The notes under the pieces are model-generated. The model saw only the letters and a list, made by a program, of their open reading frames with translations. It had not been told where the DNA came from and searched no databases. A DNA stretch of 64,000 nt from Phyllobacterium sp. OV277 (GTDB taxonomy: Bacteria; Pseudomonadota; Alphaproteobacteria; Rhizobiales; Rhizobiaceae), in assembly GCF_900104355.1 (NCBI RefSeq), contig NZ_FNIY01000002.1, forward strand, positions 806,001 to 870,000, in the 5' to 3' direction. The translations under genes were made by a program, and so were the position numbers. Numbering within the stretch: position 1 is the first letter of the stretch; each line of letters begins with the position of its first letter. Below are positions 18,858 to 27,800 of this stretch, in pieces.

Positions 18858-19283
18858 GGGCTTTTTCTTCGTAAGAAGAGAGAGGCCGGCAAAAGCAATG
18901 ACGGGAACAGCGAGCATCAGCAGTCCGCGCGATTTCAATACGGTAGGCGCGGTTGCCAGTGCAGCGATAGTCAGAAGGGTTGATTTATCAACCTTTGACC
19001 GCTCGCGTTGGCGCTTGCGGGCAATTATTTCGGAAATTTTCATGACGATATAGGCCAGTAGCGCAAGAACGAACGCGCCTCCGGCCAGAATCAGGGCTGC
19101 ATGCAGTTCGCCGAAACGTTCTGCGAGCGCGATGTAGCCTGCCACCAGCAGGAAGATCGCGCCAACTACCGATAGAATGCCAATCAGCGCCAGGAAAATA
19201 GCACGCCGTTTCGCCCTGTTCACCGCAGAACCGAGCTCTCCAGAAACAGCACTGGACAGAAGTGGGGCCAGCAATTTCAGCAT
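18837..19283 (-). CDS. Phage-holin-superfamily-like membrane protein (stress operon)
   Basis: 148 residues with two strong helices at about 29-50 (IFLALIGILSVVGAIFLLVA) and 60-80 (HAALILAGGAFVLALLAYIV), a basic stretch (IIARKRQRERSK), and a third hydrophobic region near the C-terminus (LLMLAVPVIAFAGLSLL). This resembles putative Actinobacteriophage-holin/DUF1469-type proteins that often pair with DUF883 proteins in stress operons; it is not evidence for a prophage. It begins one base after the DUF883 stop and shares its EcfG promoter. Confidence 0.7.
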   Translation of the reverse strand: MLKLLAPLLSSAVSGELGSAVNRAKRRAIFLALIGILSVVGAIFLLVAGYIALAERFGELHAALILAGGAFVLALLAYIVMKISEIIARKRQRERSKVDKSTLLTIAALATAPTVLKSRGLLMLAVPVIAFAGLSLLTKKKPSTNDDV

Positions 19284-19284
19284 G

Positions 19285-19623
19285 TCAGCGACGGGCTATC
19301 AGAGCCACAAGAAATCCGACACCCGCGGCGACAGCAACCGTCGTCAAGGGATTTTCCCGCACAGTCTCAGTCAACTGATCTTCAAGTGCCTTTGCCTGCG
19401 AGCGAATTTCGTCCAAAGCGTCTTCACCGCGTGCACGGGCGTTTTCAAAGCTTGAGGAGGCATTGCTTGTCGCCTCTCTCGCTGAATTCTTGCCGATTTT
19501 GGCGAGTGTCGCAGCAATGCTCGCAATATCCTCTTTCAATGCGGCCACCTGTGCCTGAAGATCAGGATTGGTTTCGGTTGCATCATCCACGGCTTTGCGA
19601 ACTTTTGAAGATACTGACGCCAT
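19285..19623 (-). CDS. DUF883 (YqjD/ElaB-like) membrane-anchored protein
   Basis: 112 residues from ATG 19623, preceded by AAGGAG. A long amphipathic helical region is followed by the family tail ETVRENPLTTVAVAAGVGFL, then VALIARR, a single C-terminal membrane helix with a glycine-rich motif. YqjD-type proteins bind ribosomes at the membrane in stationary phase in E. coli; whether this one does so is not known. An exact EcfG promoter lies 40-64 bases upstream, and the holin-like gene follows in the same operon. Confidence 0.85.
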   Translation of the reverse strand: MASVSSKVRKAVDDATETNPDLQAQVAALKEDIASIAATLAKIGKNSAREATSNASSSFENARARGEDALDEIRSQAKALEDQLTETVRENPLTTVAVAAGVGFLVALIARR

Positions 19624-19662
19624 TAAAGGAACTCCTTGAGAAATATAGGTTTCATGGGTGGA

Positions 19663-19687
19663 AACGCCCCGCACAGATATTGGTTCC
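19663..19687 (-). promoter_or_regulatory. EcfG-type promoter for the DUF883/holin-like operon
   Basis: Minus strand GGAAC (19687-19683), 16 bases, CGTT (19666-19663). Exact consensus. Confidence 0.85.
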
Positions 19688-19746
19688 AAAGCGGAGCAAA
19701 GACCATCGCCGGCGCAACTGCCCACTTTTGTTATGGTATACAGGTG

Positions 19747-20619
19747 CTATTCGGCGCTGCCGCGCAGCAGAATTTTCTCGCTATCCGCTTTGTAAGCCTC
19801 CTCGGTATAGGCTGGATGCGCTTCAAGCTGCTGCTTGGTGAACGGCGTATAGACAGCGATCTTGCCGTCCTTGCCAGCGAGCAGGTCAAGATTCTCAATT
19901 GAAATAGCGATTGGTTTCTTTCCCAAACCGAGAAAGCCACCGACATCCACGACAAATGCTTCCACCTGACCATCAGGCGTCATCAGGGCATCTCCCACTG
20001 TGCCCAATGTCTCTTCGTCAGAACCGTAGACCGTTGTGCCAATCAACTTTTCGGCGCTGACAGCAGTTGCCGGTACCGCTTTCAAACCATCGCGCACGCT
20101 TGTTGTTGCTTCCGGCACAGGCTTTGCGGGCTGAAGTGCGGGTTTTGCAAATTCTGCAGAAACGCCTTCGCCAGCCAATGCAGCCTTGTCAAAGGCGGGT
20201 GCTTTTTCGAGCTCCTCCTTGCTGGTGGTGATAACGAGCCAACGGCTACCATCCGCGCGGTCTGCCCAGTTCAGGTCATTCAATACAACAGCCACATCTT
20301 TCTCGCCGATACCGAGGAAACCACCCACACCGACGATTGCAGCCTGCGCCATACCATTGGCATCGAGCACCACATCTTTTACTCCGCCGATGGAGACAGC
20401 ATCATCCTGAGGGCCGGTATAGACTTTCTGCCCGATTAATCCTGATGTCAGAATTTGTCCTCGCTCGGCTTTCAGATAGCGTCCGGCGCTTGGCACCGGC
20501 TTGGCCGCTTCGTTAAAAATTCCGCGCATTTCAGTCGGGTTGGAACCCTGGCTCTGAGCGAAGCCGGAGGTGGTAAGAACTGTCATCAAAGCGGTGGTGA
20601 TCAAGAGGCGTTTCATCAT
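19747..20619 (-). CDS. Exported protein with two PRC-barrel domains
   Basis: 290 residues (or 289 from the next ATG). A signal peptide (KRLLITTALMTVLTTSGFAQ) precedes two PRC-barrel-like repeats, at about residues 58-140 (LIGQKVYTGPQDDAVSIGGV; VGVGGFLGIGEKDVAV) and 192-270 (LIGTTVYGSDEETLG; VDVGGFLGLGKKPIAI). The duplicated GGFLGxGxK signature shows internal duplication. PRC barrels bind small ligands, RNA or partner proteins; here the location is periplasmic. Such genes are common in the rhizobial stress regulon. I saw no exact EcfG promoter directly upstream. Confidence 0.85.
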   Translation of the reverse strand: MMKRLLITTALMTVLTTSGFAQSQGSNPTEMRGIFNEAAKPVPSAGRYLKAERGQILTSGLIGQKVYTGPQDDAVSIGGVKDVVLDANGMAQAAIVGVGGFLGIGEKDVAVVLNDLNWADRADGSRWLVITTSKEELEKAPAFDKAALAGEGVSAEFAKPALQPAKPVPEATTSVRDGLKAVPATAVSAEKLIGTTVYGSDEETLGTVGDALMTPDGQVEAFVVDVGGFLGLGKKPIAISIENLDLLAGKDGKIAVYTPFTKQQLEAHPAYTEEAYKADSEKILLRGSAE

Positions 20620-20650
20620 GGGAATATGGTTCCTGTGTAATGTAATGATG

Positions 20651-20679
20651 AGAAAGAAACGCCGGCCCAGTGGCCGGCG
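20651..20679 (-). terminator. Terminator after the small membrane protein pair
   Basis: CGCCGGCC (20660-20667) pairs with GGCCGGCG (20672-20679). On the minus strand it is followed by TTTCTTTCTC. It separates the 27-aa gene from the PRC-barrel gene. Confidence 0.75.
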
Positions 20680-20703
20680 CAAAGGACATGGGTTGAAGTG
20701 CTC

Positions 20704-20787
20704 CTATGAAAGGTAGCCAAGGAACCAGAGAATGAGAATGATCGGTAATGGCAAGCCGATGAGCCAAAGCAAAACTCCACGCAGCAT
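20704..20787 (-). CDS. 27-residue membrane microprotein
   Basis: Translates as MLRGVLLWLIGLPLPIILIL, then WFLGYLS: one hydrophobic helix with a Gly/Pro kink. AGGAGTT lies seven bases upstream of the ATG, a very good ribosome site. Very small proteins of this pattern recur in proteobacterial genomes. It follows the DUF3309 gene by 62 bases and precedes a terminator, so the two likely form a stress-inducible pair. Function unknown. Confidence 0.6.
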   Translation of the reverse strand: MLRGVLLWLIGLPLPIILILWFLGYLS

Positions 20788-20849
20788 ATTCAGTAACTCC
20801 TGATTGTGATGTCTGATCTGTGGGTCAGGTCAGAATTCAAGCATTTCAA

Positions 20850-21008
20850 TTAGATGCGGCCCAAAAGAAGCAGGATAAGCAGGATAACCAGCACAATACC
20901 AAACAGGCCGGACGGGCCGTAACCCCATGCCCGCGAGTAGGGCCAGCTGGGAAATACGCCGATGAGGACCAGTATCAGAATGATAATCAGAATGGTGGTC
21001 ACTGGCAT
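20850..21008 (-). CDS. DUF3309 small membrane protein
   Basis: 52 residues: an N-terminal helix (MPVTTILIIILILVLIGVFP), the conserved middle SWPYSRAWGYGPSG and a second helix (LFGIVLVILLILLLLGRI). This is the DUF3309 pattern of short two-helix proteins with a Trp/Tyr-rich loop. The role is unknown. Upstream is an EcfG-like promoter with a one-base deviation in the -10. Confidence 0.8.
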   Translation of the reverse strand: MPVTTILIIILILVLIGVFPSWPYSRAWGYGPSGLFGIVLVILLILLLLGRI

Positions 21009-21046
21009 GTCTGCCTCTCTCCTTTTGAGCGGTCCGTTATTCTGAA

Positions 21047-21071
21047 AACTTCCGATATCGGTTTTTGTTCC
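21047..21071 (-). promoter_or_regulatory. EcfG-like promoter (variant -10) for the DUF3309 gene
   Basis: Minus strand GGAAC (21071-21067), 16 bases, AGTT (21050-21047) against consensus CGTT. The spacer contains the palindrome CCGATATCGG. Confidence 0.5.
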
Positions 21072-21236
21072 GGGGCATTGCAGCCTCTATTTCGGACCGT
21101 CTGATCGCAAGACGATGATTTTGTCCGCTTTGCAGCGATGTCAGCATGGCTGATGCAACCAAATTCAGCCGGCTTCGTTTCAGTGGCGTGTTTCAAATGG
21201 AGAGGGATTGTATGATTTCGGGGGAGTGGGGCGATT

Positions 21237-23186
21237 ATGCCGTCTGAAACTACGCGGAAGACTTCACCTCGCGCGGTAGAGCGCGTCACGCAAAAATCAG
21301 TTTATGCGCCCACTCAGGCTGAGATTGACGGGCGAATGCAATTTCCGCCCGTTATTGTTGCCATTGCCGTGATTGGTGCGCTCTATTTTGCCCGGGATAT
21401 TTTGGTTCCGCTTGCGTTGGCGCTGCTTTTAACCTTCGCCCTGTCGCCTTTGGTCACTTATCTCCATCGCTTCGGAATTCCAAAAGTTCTGTCGGTTATC
21501 AGCGTTGTGCTGACCGCCTTTATCGCAATATTCCTGTTTGCCACAATTGTGGTTGGTCAGTTGACAGTGCTGGCGCAGAATTTGCCAAGTTATCAGTATA
21601 ATATCGAGGCGAAGATCCGGACCATCAAAGATGCTCAGTCGGGCAACGGTGTTTTTGATCGCGGCGTGCGTATGTTCAAACGCCTTGGCGAGGAAATTGG
21701 CCGGTCCGATGAAGTGGAGCGGTTTGCTGCCAATAATAACGATCAAAAGGCCCAGCCGCCGCAAAATGTAGCACCGGCGGACCAGCAAAACCGGCCGCCT
21801 CTGCGCAAGGACGATCCCGACAAGCCCGTTCCGGTGGAAATTCGCTATCCTGCGCCTGATCCCCTGCAATTGCTGCAAACCGTTGCCGGACCCTTGATCC
21901 AGCCATTGGCGACGGTTGGCATTGTCATTGTGTTTGTCATCTTCATGTTGCTGCGACGCGAGGATTTGCGTGATCGCTTTATAAAACTCGTGGGGGCCAG
22001 CGATATTCATCGCACGACGACAGCCTTGCATGATGCGGGCAAGCGTGTCGGCCAATATCTCCTGATGCAGTTGGTCATCAATATCTGCTTTGGTGTTCCG
22101 ATCGGGATTGGTCTTTGGCTTATCGGTATTCCCAATCCCATGCTTTGGGGTCTTCTGGCAATTGCGCTGCGCTTTGTGCCCTATATCGGCCCATTCATCG
22201 CCGCGTCTTTCCCGCTTATTCTTGCACTGGCGGTCGACCCCGGCTGGATGCTTTTATTGTGGACCGCTGCCCTGTTCATCGTTCTGGAACTCATCAGCAA
22301 CAACATTATGGAGCCTGTGCTTTACGGTTCAAGGACCGGGCTCTCGCCGGTTGCCATTCTGCTCGCGGCCATTGTCTGGACCTGGATATGGGGTCCTATC
22401 GGGCTTCTTCTTTCCACCCCACTGACGGTCTGCCTCGTCGTGCTTGGTCGCCATGTGCCGCGCTTCGAGTTTCTCGATGTGCTGCTCGGCAACGAGCCTG
22501 TGCTGCTGCCGCCACAACAGCTTTATCAGCGGTTGTTGTCAGGCGATCCTGATGAAGCCACGGAGAAGGCAGAGGATTATCTCCAGTCGTCACCAATCAG
22601 CGATTATTATGTATCGGTTGCTGTGCCCGCACTGTTTCTCGCCGAACACGACCGGGGGCGGGGTGTGCTGGATGCGTCCCGTCGCGGCAGGGTTGTACAG
22701 AGCATGATACGCCTCGTTGAAAACCTGTCCGATCATGAGGATATGGAAGAGGAAGCAGAGGAGGGTGCTACAAGTGCCGAACCTGCAAAAGCAAAGAACG
22801 ATACAACCAAAAAACCGAAGACGATCATCTCGGCGGGCGGGCGTGGCAATCTTGACGATGCAGCGGCAGTCATTGTCGGCGACATTCTGGAGCGGCAAGA
22901 TTTCGATGTTCGTGATATTACCCATGATGAACTTGAGACCGTCAATATCGATAAACTTGATCTGACGGATGCGAGCGCTGTTTATGTCAGCTATCTCAAC
23001 ACGTCTTCCATAGCGCATGCCCGCTATCTCGTTCGCCGTATCCGGCGGCGCAACGCGCGCATTAAAATCATCATTGGTTTCTGGGCGGAAGATTCTGGGA
23101 ATGTCGAGGGTGAAAAGATCGTTGGGTCGACCAAAAATTGCTATTTTTCCTCGTCCATCAAAGAAGCTGTGGCTTTGATCGCCTGA
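21237..23186 (+). CDS. AI-2E family transporter with long C-terminal extension
   Basis: 649 residues, well above the usual 350-400. Residues 40-400 carry the AI-2E/PerM pattern with paired N-terminal helices (FPPVIVAIAVIGALYFARDI), a soluble insert rich in Asp, Lys and Pro at about 160-200, and the conserved LIGIPNPMLWGLLAIALRFVP and TPLTVCLVVLGRHVP. After an acidic linker (EDMEEEAEEGATSAEP) comes a domain at about 540-645 that reads like a Rossmann or B12-binding-like fold (AAVIVGDILERQDFDVRDIT; YVSYLNTSSIAHARYLVRRI; IIIGFWAED). The substrate is unknown; E. coli TqsA exports autoinducer-2, but many relatives do not. It sits within the stress island. Confidence 0.85.
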   Translation: MPSETTRKTSPRAVERVTQKSVYAPTQAEIDGRMQFPPVIVAIAVIGALYFARDILVPLALALLLTFALSPLVTYLHRFGIPKVLSVISVVLTAFIAIFLFATIVVGQLTVLAQNLPSYQYNIEAKIRTIKDAQSGNGVFDRGVRMFKRLGEEIGRSDEVERFAANNNDQKAQPPQNVAPADQQNRPPLRKDDPDKPVPVEIRYPAPDPLQLLQTVAGPLIQPLATVGIVIVFVIFMLLRREDLRDRFIKLVGASDIHRTTTALHDAGKRVGQYLLMQLVINICFGVPIGIGLWLIGIPNPMLWGLLAIALRFVPYIGPFIAASFPLILALAVDPGWMLLLWTAALFIVLELISNNIMEPVLYGSRTGLSPVAILLAAIVWTWIWGPIGLLLSTPLTVCLVVLGRHVPRFEFLDVLLGNEPVLLPPQQLYQRLLSGDPDEATEKAEDYLQSSPISDYYVSVAVPALFLAEHDRGRGVLDASRRGRVVQSMIRLVENLSDHEDMEEEAEEGATSAEPAKAKNDTTKKPKTIISAGGRGNLDDAAAVIVGDILERQDFDVRDITHDELETVNIDKLDLTDASAVYVSYLNTSSIAHARYLVRRIRRRNARIKIIIGFWAEDSGNVEGEKIVGSTKNCYFSSSIKEAVALIA

Positions 23187-23283
23187 TGATCCGGGCATTT
23201 GCAGAAAGCAATGACTTGATGGGAACCAAGACAATTCTGTGACGTTTCAAATTAGCTGATCACATGGTGGTCGGTACGTTCAG

Positions 23284-23320
23284 AACCCGGTGCCTGTTCC
23301 CCCGTGGGCGCCGGGTTTTC
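23284..23320 (+). terminator. Terminator-like hairpin after the AI-2E gene
   Basis: AACCCGGTGCC (23284-23294) pairs with GGCGCCGGGTT (23307-23317) with one G-T pair and a 12-base loop, followed by TTC. Confidence 0.6.
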
Positions 23321-23380
23321 TCGCATAAAAAATTCATATTTCACTTTGTTTTCAATATCTTGAATATTTCTTTGGTCGTT

Positions 23381-23405
23381 GGAACCTGATGCCAATTGGG
23401 CCGTT
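23381..23405 (+). promoter_or_regulatory. EcfG-type promoter for the CsbD-like gene
   Basis: GGAAC (23381-23385), 16 bases, CGTT (23402-23405). Exact consensus, 36 bases before the start codon. Confidence 0.87.
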
Positions 23406-23440
23406 TAGAGTGCGTGAACAAACACGCAAGGAGTTCCCCG

Positions 23441-23632
23441 ATGGGTAGCACAAGTGACAAGATTTCCGGACTTGCAAACAAGGCAGCCGGTAACATCAAA
23501 CAGGCAGCCGGCAAGGCGACAGGTTCCACGAAGCTGCAAGCCGAAGGCAAGGCTCAGGAGCTGAAGGGCGATGCCCAGCAGGTGAAGGGCAAGGCCAAGG
23601 ATGCCGTCAAGAAGGTCGTTGACCGGGCGTGA
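23441..23632 (+). CDS. CsbD family stress protein
   Basis: 63 residues from ATG 23441 with AAGGAG seven bases upstream. The sequence is low in complexity and rich in Lys, Ala, Gly and Gln, with repeats such as [16 protein letters not shown] and [20 protein letters not shown], as in CsbD/YjbJ proteins. These are abundant, highly hydrophilic stress proteins of uncertain mechanism. Exact EcfG promoter upstream and strong terminator downstream, so a monocistronic stress gene. Confidence 0.9.
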   Translation: MGSTSDKISGLANKAAGNIKQAAGKATGSTKLQAEGKAQELKGDAQQVKGKAKDAVKKVVDRA

Positions 23633-23655
23633 TCGCCGATATGATTTAACGTTCT

Positions 23656-23686
23656 AACCGGCTCGTCATCGAGCCGGTTGCTTTTT
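23656..23686 (+). terminator. Terminator of the CsbD-like gene
   Basis: AACCGGCTCG (23656-23665) and CGAGCCGGTT (23670-23679), a 10-bp perfect stem with a TCAT loop, then GCTTTTT. Confidence 0.88.
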
Positions 23687-23753
23687 GTCTGATAGTCTGT
23701 CGTCTTGAACATCATTCCAAAAATAATAATCCAATATCTTGAGGGGCCTGCTG

Positions 23754-24560
23754 ATGAGACTGAGTGTCGGGTGTGAGTTGAGTTTCGATTTCGCGCAGGA
23801 AACGCCCCTGATTGCCATTTTGAATGTGCATCATTCGCGGGTGGATGACATTGAAGGCATTGAGACATTTGAGGCGACACTGGGCTCCAGCGTTGATGGT
23901 TATCACGACCAGTTCGGCAATTGGTGCAATCGTATCCTTGCCGCGCCGGGTCCATTCACCTGCTCGACCAATGCGGTGGTTCATGACAGCGGCATGCCTG
24001 ATCCGGTTGTTCTAGATGCCGTTCAGCACCGGGTACAGGACTTGCCCGCTGAAACTTTGGTCTATCTTCTGGGCAGCCGCTATTGTGAGACGGATGTATT
24101 GAGTGAGGACGCATGGCGGCTTTTCGGCTACACGCAGGAAGGCTGGCCGCGGGTTCAGGCGGTTTGTGATTATGTCCATAATCACATTACATTCGGCTAC
24201 GAGTTTTCCAATCCGACACGCACCGCTGCATCGGGCTATTGGGAAGGCCGTGGCGTTTGCCGGGATTTTACCCATTTGGCGGTGGCATTTTGCCGGTGCC
24301 TCAATATTCCGACCCGCTATTGCACTGGCTACATCACCGATATTGGCGTCCCTCTGCCGCACTCCACTATGGATTTCTGTGCCTGGATGGAAGTTTATCT
24401 GGGCGGACAGTGGCATGCATTTGATCCGCGCAACAACAAGCCGCGCATAGGGCGCGTGAAAGTAGCACATGGACGGGATGCAGCGGATGTTCCGCTGACC
24501 AATGTTTTTGGTCCAAATGTGCTGACCAAGTTTACGGTTTGGGCAAAAGAAGCAGTGTGA
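23754..24560 (+). CDS. Transglutaminase-like cysteine protease family protein
   Basis: 268 residues from ATG 23754, with GAGGGG upstream. An N-terminal beta domain (RLSVGCELSFDFAQETPLIA) is followed by the transglutaminase core with the nucleophile in RGVCRDFTHLAVAFCRCLNI, the His in GGQWHAFDPRNN and the following Asp. This is the bacterial transglutaminase-like superfamily, probably a peptidase or amidase. There is no signal peptide. It is 121 bases after the CsbD-like gene with a terminator between, so it is transcribed separately. Confidence 0.88.
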   Translation: MRLSVGCELSFDFAQETPLIAILNVHHSRVDDIEGIETFEATLGSSVDGYHDQFGNWCNRILAAPGPFTCSTNAVVHDSGMPDPVVLDAVQHRVQDLPAETLVYLLGSRYCETDVLSEDAWRLFGYTQEGWPRVQAVCDYVHNHITFGYEFSNPTRTAASGYWEGRGVCRDFTHLAVAFCRCLNIPTRYCTGYITDIGVPLPHSTMDFCAWMEVYLGGQWHAFDPRNNKPRIGRVKVAHGRDAADVPLTNVFGPNVLTKFTVWAKEAV

Positions 24561-24627
24561 TATTCTGCTTTTTTCGCAACCTTCTCCGCCGCCGACAGTT
24601 TTGACTGGAGGTATATAGGAGGACAGC

Positions 24628-24870
24628 ATGAGCCAACGTGCGATTGATTTCGTCAATAATTGGATTGAAGCCAATGTCCACGCCACACGACCGGCGGATA
24701 TGGCGCATCATGATCCAAGGCCAAAACAGCTTGTAGCCAAATGCACCGCCGATGCGGAGGCAGCCGGTATTTCGAGTGAAGAAATACTTGATGGTATTGG
24801 TGATCTGGAGATTTGCATGATCACCGCCATTGATCGGACCGCCTTGGTCAAAGGCCGTAAACAGGCCTAA
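24628..24870 (+). CDS. DUF768-like small protein
   Basis: 80 residues, soluble and acidic. MSQRAIDFVNNWIEANVHAT and AEAAGISSEEILDGIGDLEI resemble the rhizobial DUF768 family, whose function is unknown. A GGAGG lies 7-11 bases upstream of the ATG. It ends in a 4-base tail-to-tail overlap with dnaE2. Confidence 0.75.
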   Translation: MSQRAIDFVNNWIEANVHATRPADMAHHDPRPKQLVAKCTADAEAAGISSEEILDGIGDLEICMITAIDRTALVKGRKQA

Positions 24871-27800
24871 TGAAAATCCCGGGATTTGGGTAGGATGCGC
24901 ACATTGCGTGGATGGCGAGCTCTTGATTGATCGGGAACCGGATGCACCACTTCGTCGCCCCGAGATACGGGCAAAGATGGCAATTGCTCGGAAAGACGGT
25001 AAAGGTCAGCTGTGCGATCAATCAGCTTGCCAGCAACGATATGCGTTACGTTATCGCTGCTTTGCACGACACCCTCAATGAGGATGAGACGGGAACTCAT
25101 GACTTCCTTGCGATAGATGCGCATTATCTTTGACCAGACGATGATATTGGCAATGCCGGTTTCATCCTCGATTGTCATAAAGACGACGCCCTTAGCACTG
25201 CCCGGCCTCTGCCGAACAGTGACAACACCGGCAAGTTTGACGCGCTTTTTACTGGTCATGGACGTCGCCTGTTTGCAGGTCACCACGCCTTCAGCGATAA
25301 GAGATTCACGCAGAAACTGCATGGGGTGGCCCTTGAGCGAGAGCCGGATGGATTCATAATCGGCAATGACATGCTCGGCCATTTGCATTTGCGGCAAGCG
25401 TGTTTCTGCTTCCTGTGCCAGTTCGTTGGTTTCCGCAATTTGAAATAGGGGTAGAGTTGTGTTGTCTGGAAATCTGCGAACAGCCCAGAGTGCTTCGCGC
25501 CGGTCGATACGAAGCGAGCGAAAACAGTCTGCATCGGCAAGCAGGACAAAGGCGCGGCGTTCCAGCCGTGTCATGCGGCGCACTTCTTCGATATCCACAT
25601 AAGGCCGCATCCGCATTTTGCAAATCTCCTCCGCCCAAGCCTTAGAGAAGCCGTCGACCTGTCGAAAGCCCATGCGCATCGCGAGTTGGTTATTGGTGTC
25701 TTTTTCCAGCGTATTGTCCCACTCACTAAAATTGACATCGACCGGAAGCACTTTTACCCCGTGTTCTCTTGCATCGCGGATAATCTGAGCCGGGGCGTAG
25801 AAACCCATGGGCTGGGAGTTCAGCAGCGCGACAGCGAAAACTTCCGGGTGATGACATTTGATCCACGAGGAAATGTAGACAAGAATGGCGAAACTCGCCG
25901 CGTGGCTTTCCGGAAAACCATATTCGCCAAAGCCTTTGATCTGGTTGAAACAGTTCTGCGCAAAGGTGCGTTCATATCCCCGACGCACCATGCCTTCGAC
26001 CATCTGTTCCTGCATTTTATGAATGGTGCCGCGATTGCGAAATGTAGCCATGGCGCTGCGCAATTTATTGGCTTCATCAGGAGTAAAGCCCGCCGCCTCA
26101 ATGGCGATGCGCATAGCCTGTTCCTGAAACAGTGGAACGCCAAGGGTTTTTACCAGAACATTTTTCAGTTCGTCCTTGTCGCCATGCTCAGGAGACGGGG
26201 AGGGATAATCAACTTTTTCAATCTCATTTCGACGGCGCAGATAGGGATGAACCATATCGCCCTGAATGGGGCCAGGACGCACAATAGCCACCTCGATGAC
26301 CAGATCATAAAATTTCTTCGGGCGCAGCCGCGGCAACATGTTCATCTGGGCACGGCTTTCCACCTGAAACACACCAAGGGAATCGGCTTTGCAGAGCATG
26401 TCGTAAACCCGAGAATCCTCTTGCGGGACAGTCGCAAGTTCGTAGCGTTCGCCGCCTTTATGCAGATGAATGAGATCAAAAGCCTTGCGGATGCAGGTCA
26501 GCATGCCGAGTGACAGCACATCGACTTTCATAATCCTGAGGGTGTCGATGTCATCCTTGTCCCACTCGATAAAAGAGCGATCTTTTTTGGCTGCCGGACC
26601 AATGGGAACAGTTTCATCCAGCCGTTGCTGTGTCAGAACAAAACCGCCCACATGCTGCGAGAGATGGCGGGGGAACCCCATAAGCTCCGTTGCCAGTTTG
26701 ACGGCGCGGCGGATCATGATGTTTTCAGGATCGAGTCCCGCTTGGCGCACCTCATGCTGCTCCACGGTTGTACCCCAACTGCCCCACACCGTATTGGCAA
26801 GGGCAGCGGTTACATCTTCCGTCAATCCCAGCGCCTTGCCGACATCACGGATGGCGCTGCGCGGGCGATAGCTGATGACAGTCGCGACAATGGCGGCGCG
26901 ATGTCGACCATAGCGCTCGTAAACCCATTGCATGATTTCTTCGCGCCGCTCGTGTTCGAAGTCGACATCGATATCGGGTGGTTCCTTACGCTCTACTGAA
27001 AGAAAGCGTTCGAAAAGCGCATTGCCGTTGGTGGGATCGACAGCGGTGATATGCAGACAGTAGCAGACTGCGGAATTGGCGGATGAACCGCGTCCCTGAC
27101 ACAGGATGTTCAATGACCGCGCATGGGTGACGATATCATGCACTGTCAGGAAATAGGGTGCATATCCAAGCGTTCCGATCAGCGTCAGCTCCTTGTTCAG
27201 GAGGTCGCGGACCATATCAGGAATGCCTTCAGGATAACGTTTTGCAGCTCCTTTCCACGTCTCGTCGACCAGATGCTGCTGTGGCGTTTTACCCGGTGGT
27301 ACCGGTTCATCCGGATAGAGATATTGCAACTCACCCATGGAGAAGGTGATCGGTTTGACGAAGCGCGGGACTTCCTCAAGGGCAGAGCGGAAATGCCGGA
27401 AAAGATGCTGCATCTCCTCCTGTGATTTCAGATGTCTTTCCGCATTCTGTTCCAGTCTTCGTCCCGCCGTATAAATGGTCACATGCTCGCGAATGCAGGT
27501 CAGCACGTCCTGCAAGGGACGACGGGAGGGGGTGTGGTAGAGCACATTGTTGACCGCCAGCAGAGGAACGCCAGCAGCAACCGCTGTTCGTTCCAGCCGC
27601 TCACCGTAGCGCCGGTCAGCCCCTTGATAGGGCATGGCGAGCCCAAGCCAGACGCAGCCCGGCGCTACCATGGCGAGTTTTTTCAGCAAAGATCCGAGGC
27701 TTTTATCGGGGTGTGCCGGAGGCATAACCACCGTCTGGAAATCCTTGGCGTGCAAGAGGAAGTCCTCAAGCTCCAGATGGCACAGGCCTTTGATTTTTGC

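Noticed and set aside
18837-19283. Prophage indicated by a holin-like protein
   Set aside because: No other phage genes nearby; the gene is in a stress operon with DUF883 and an EcfG promoter.
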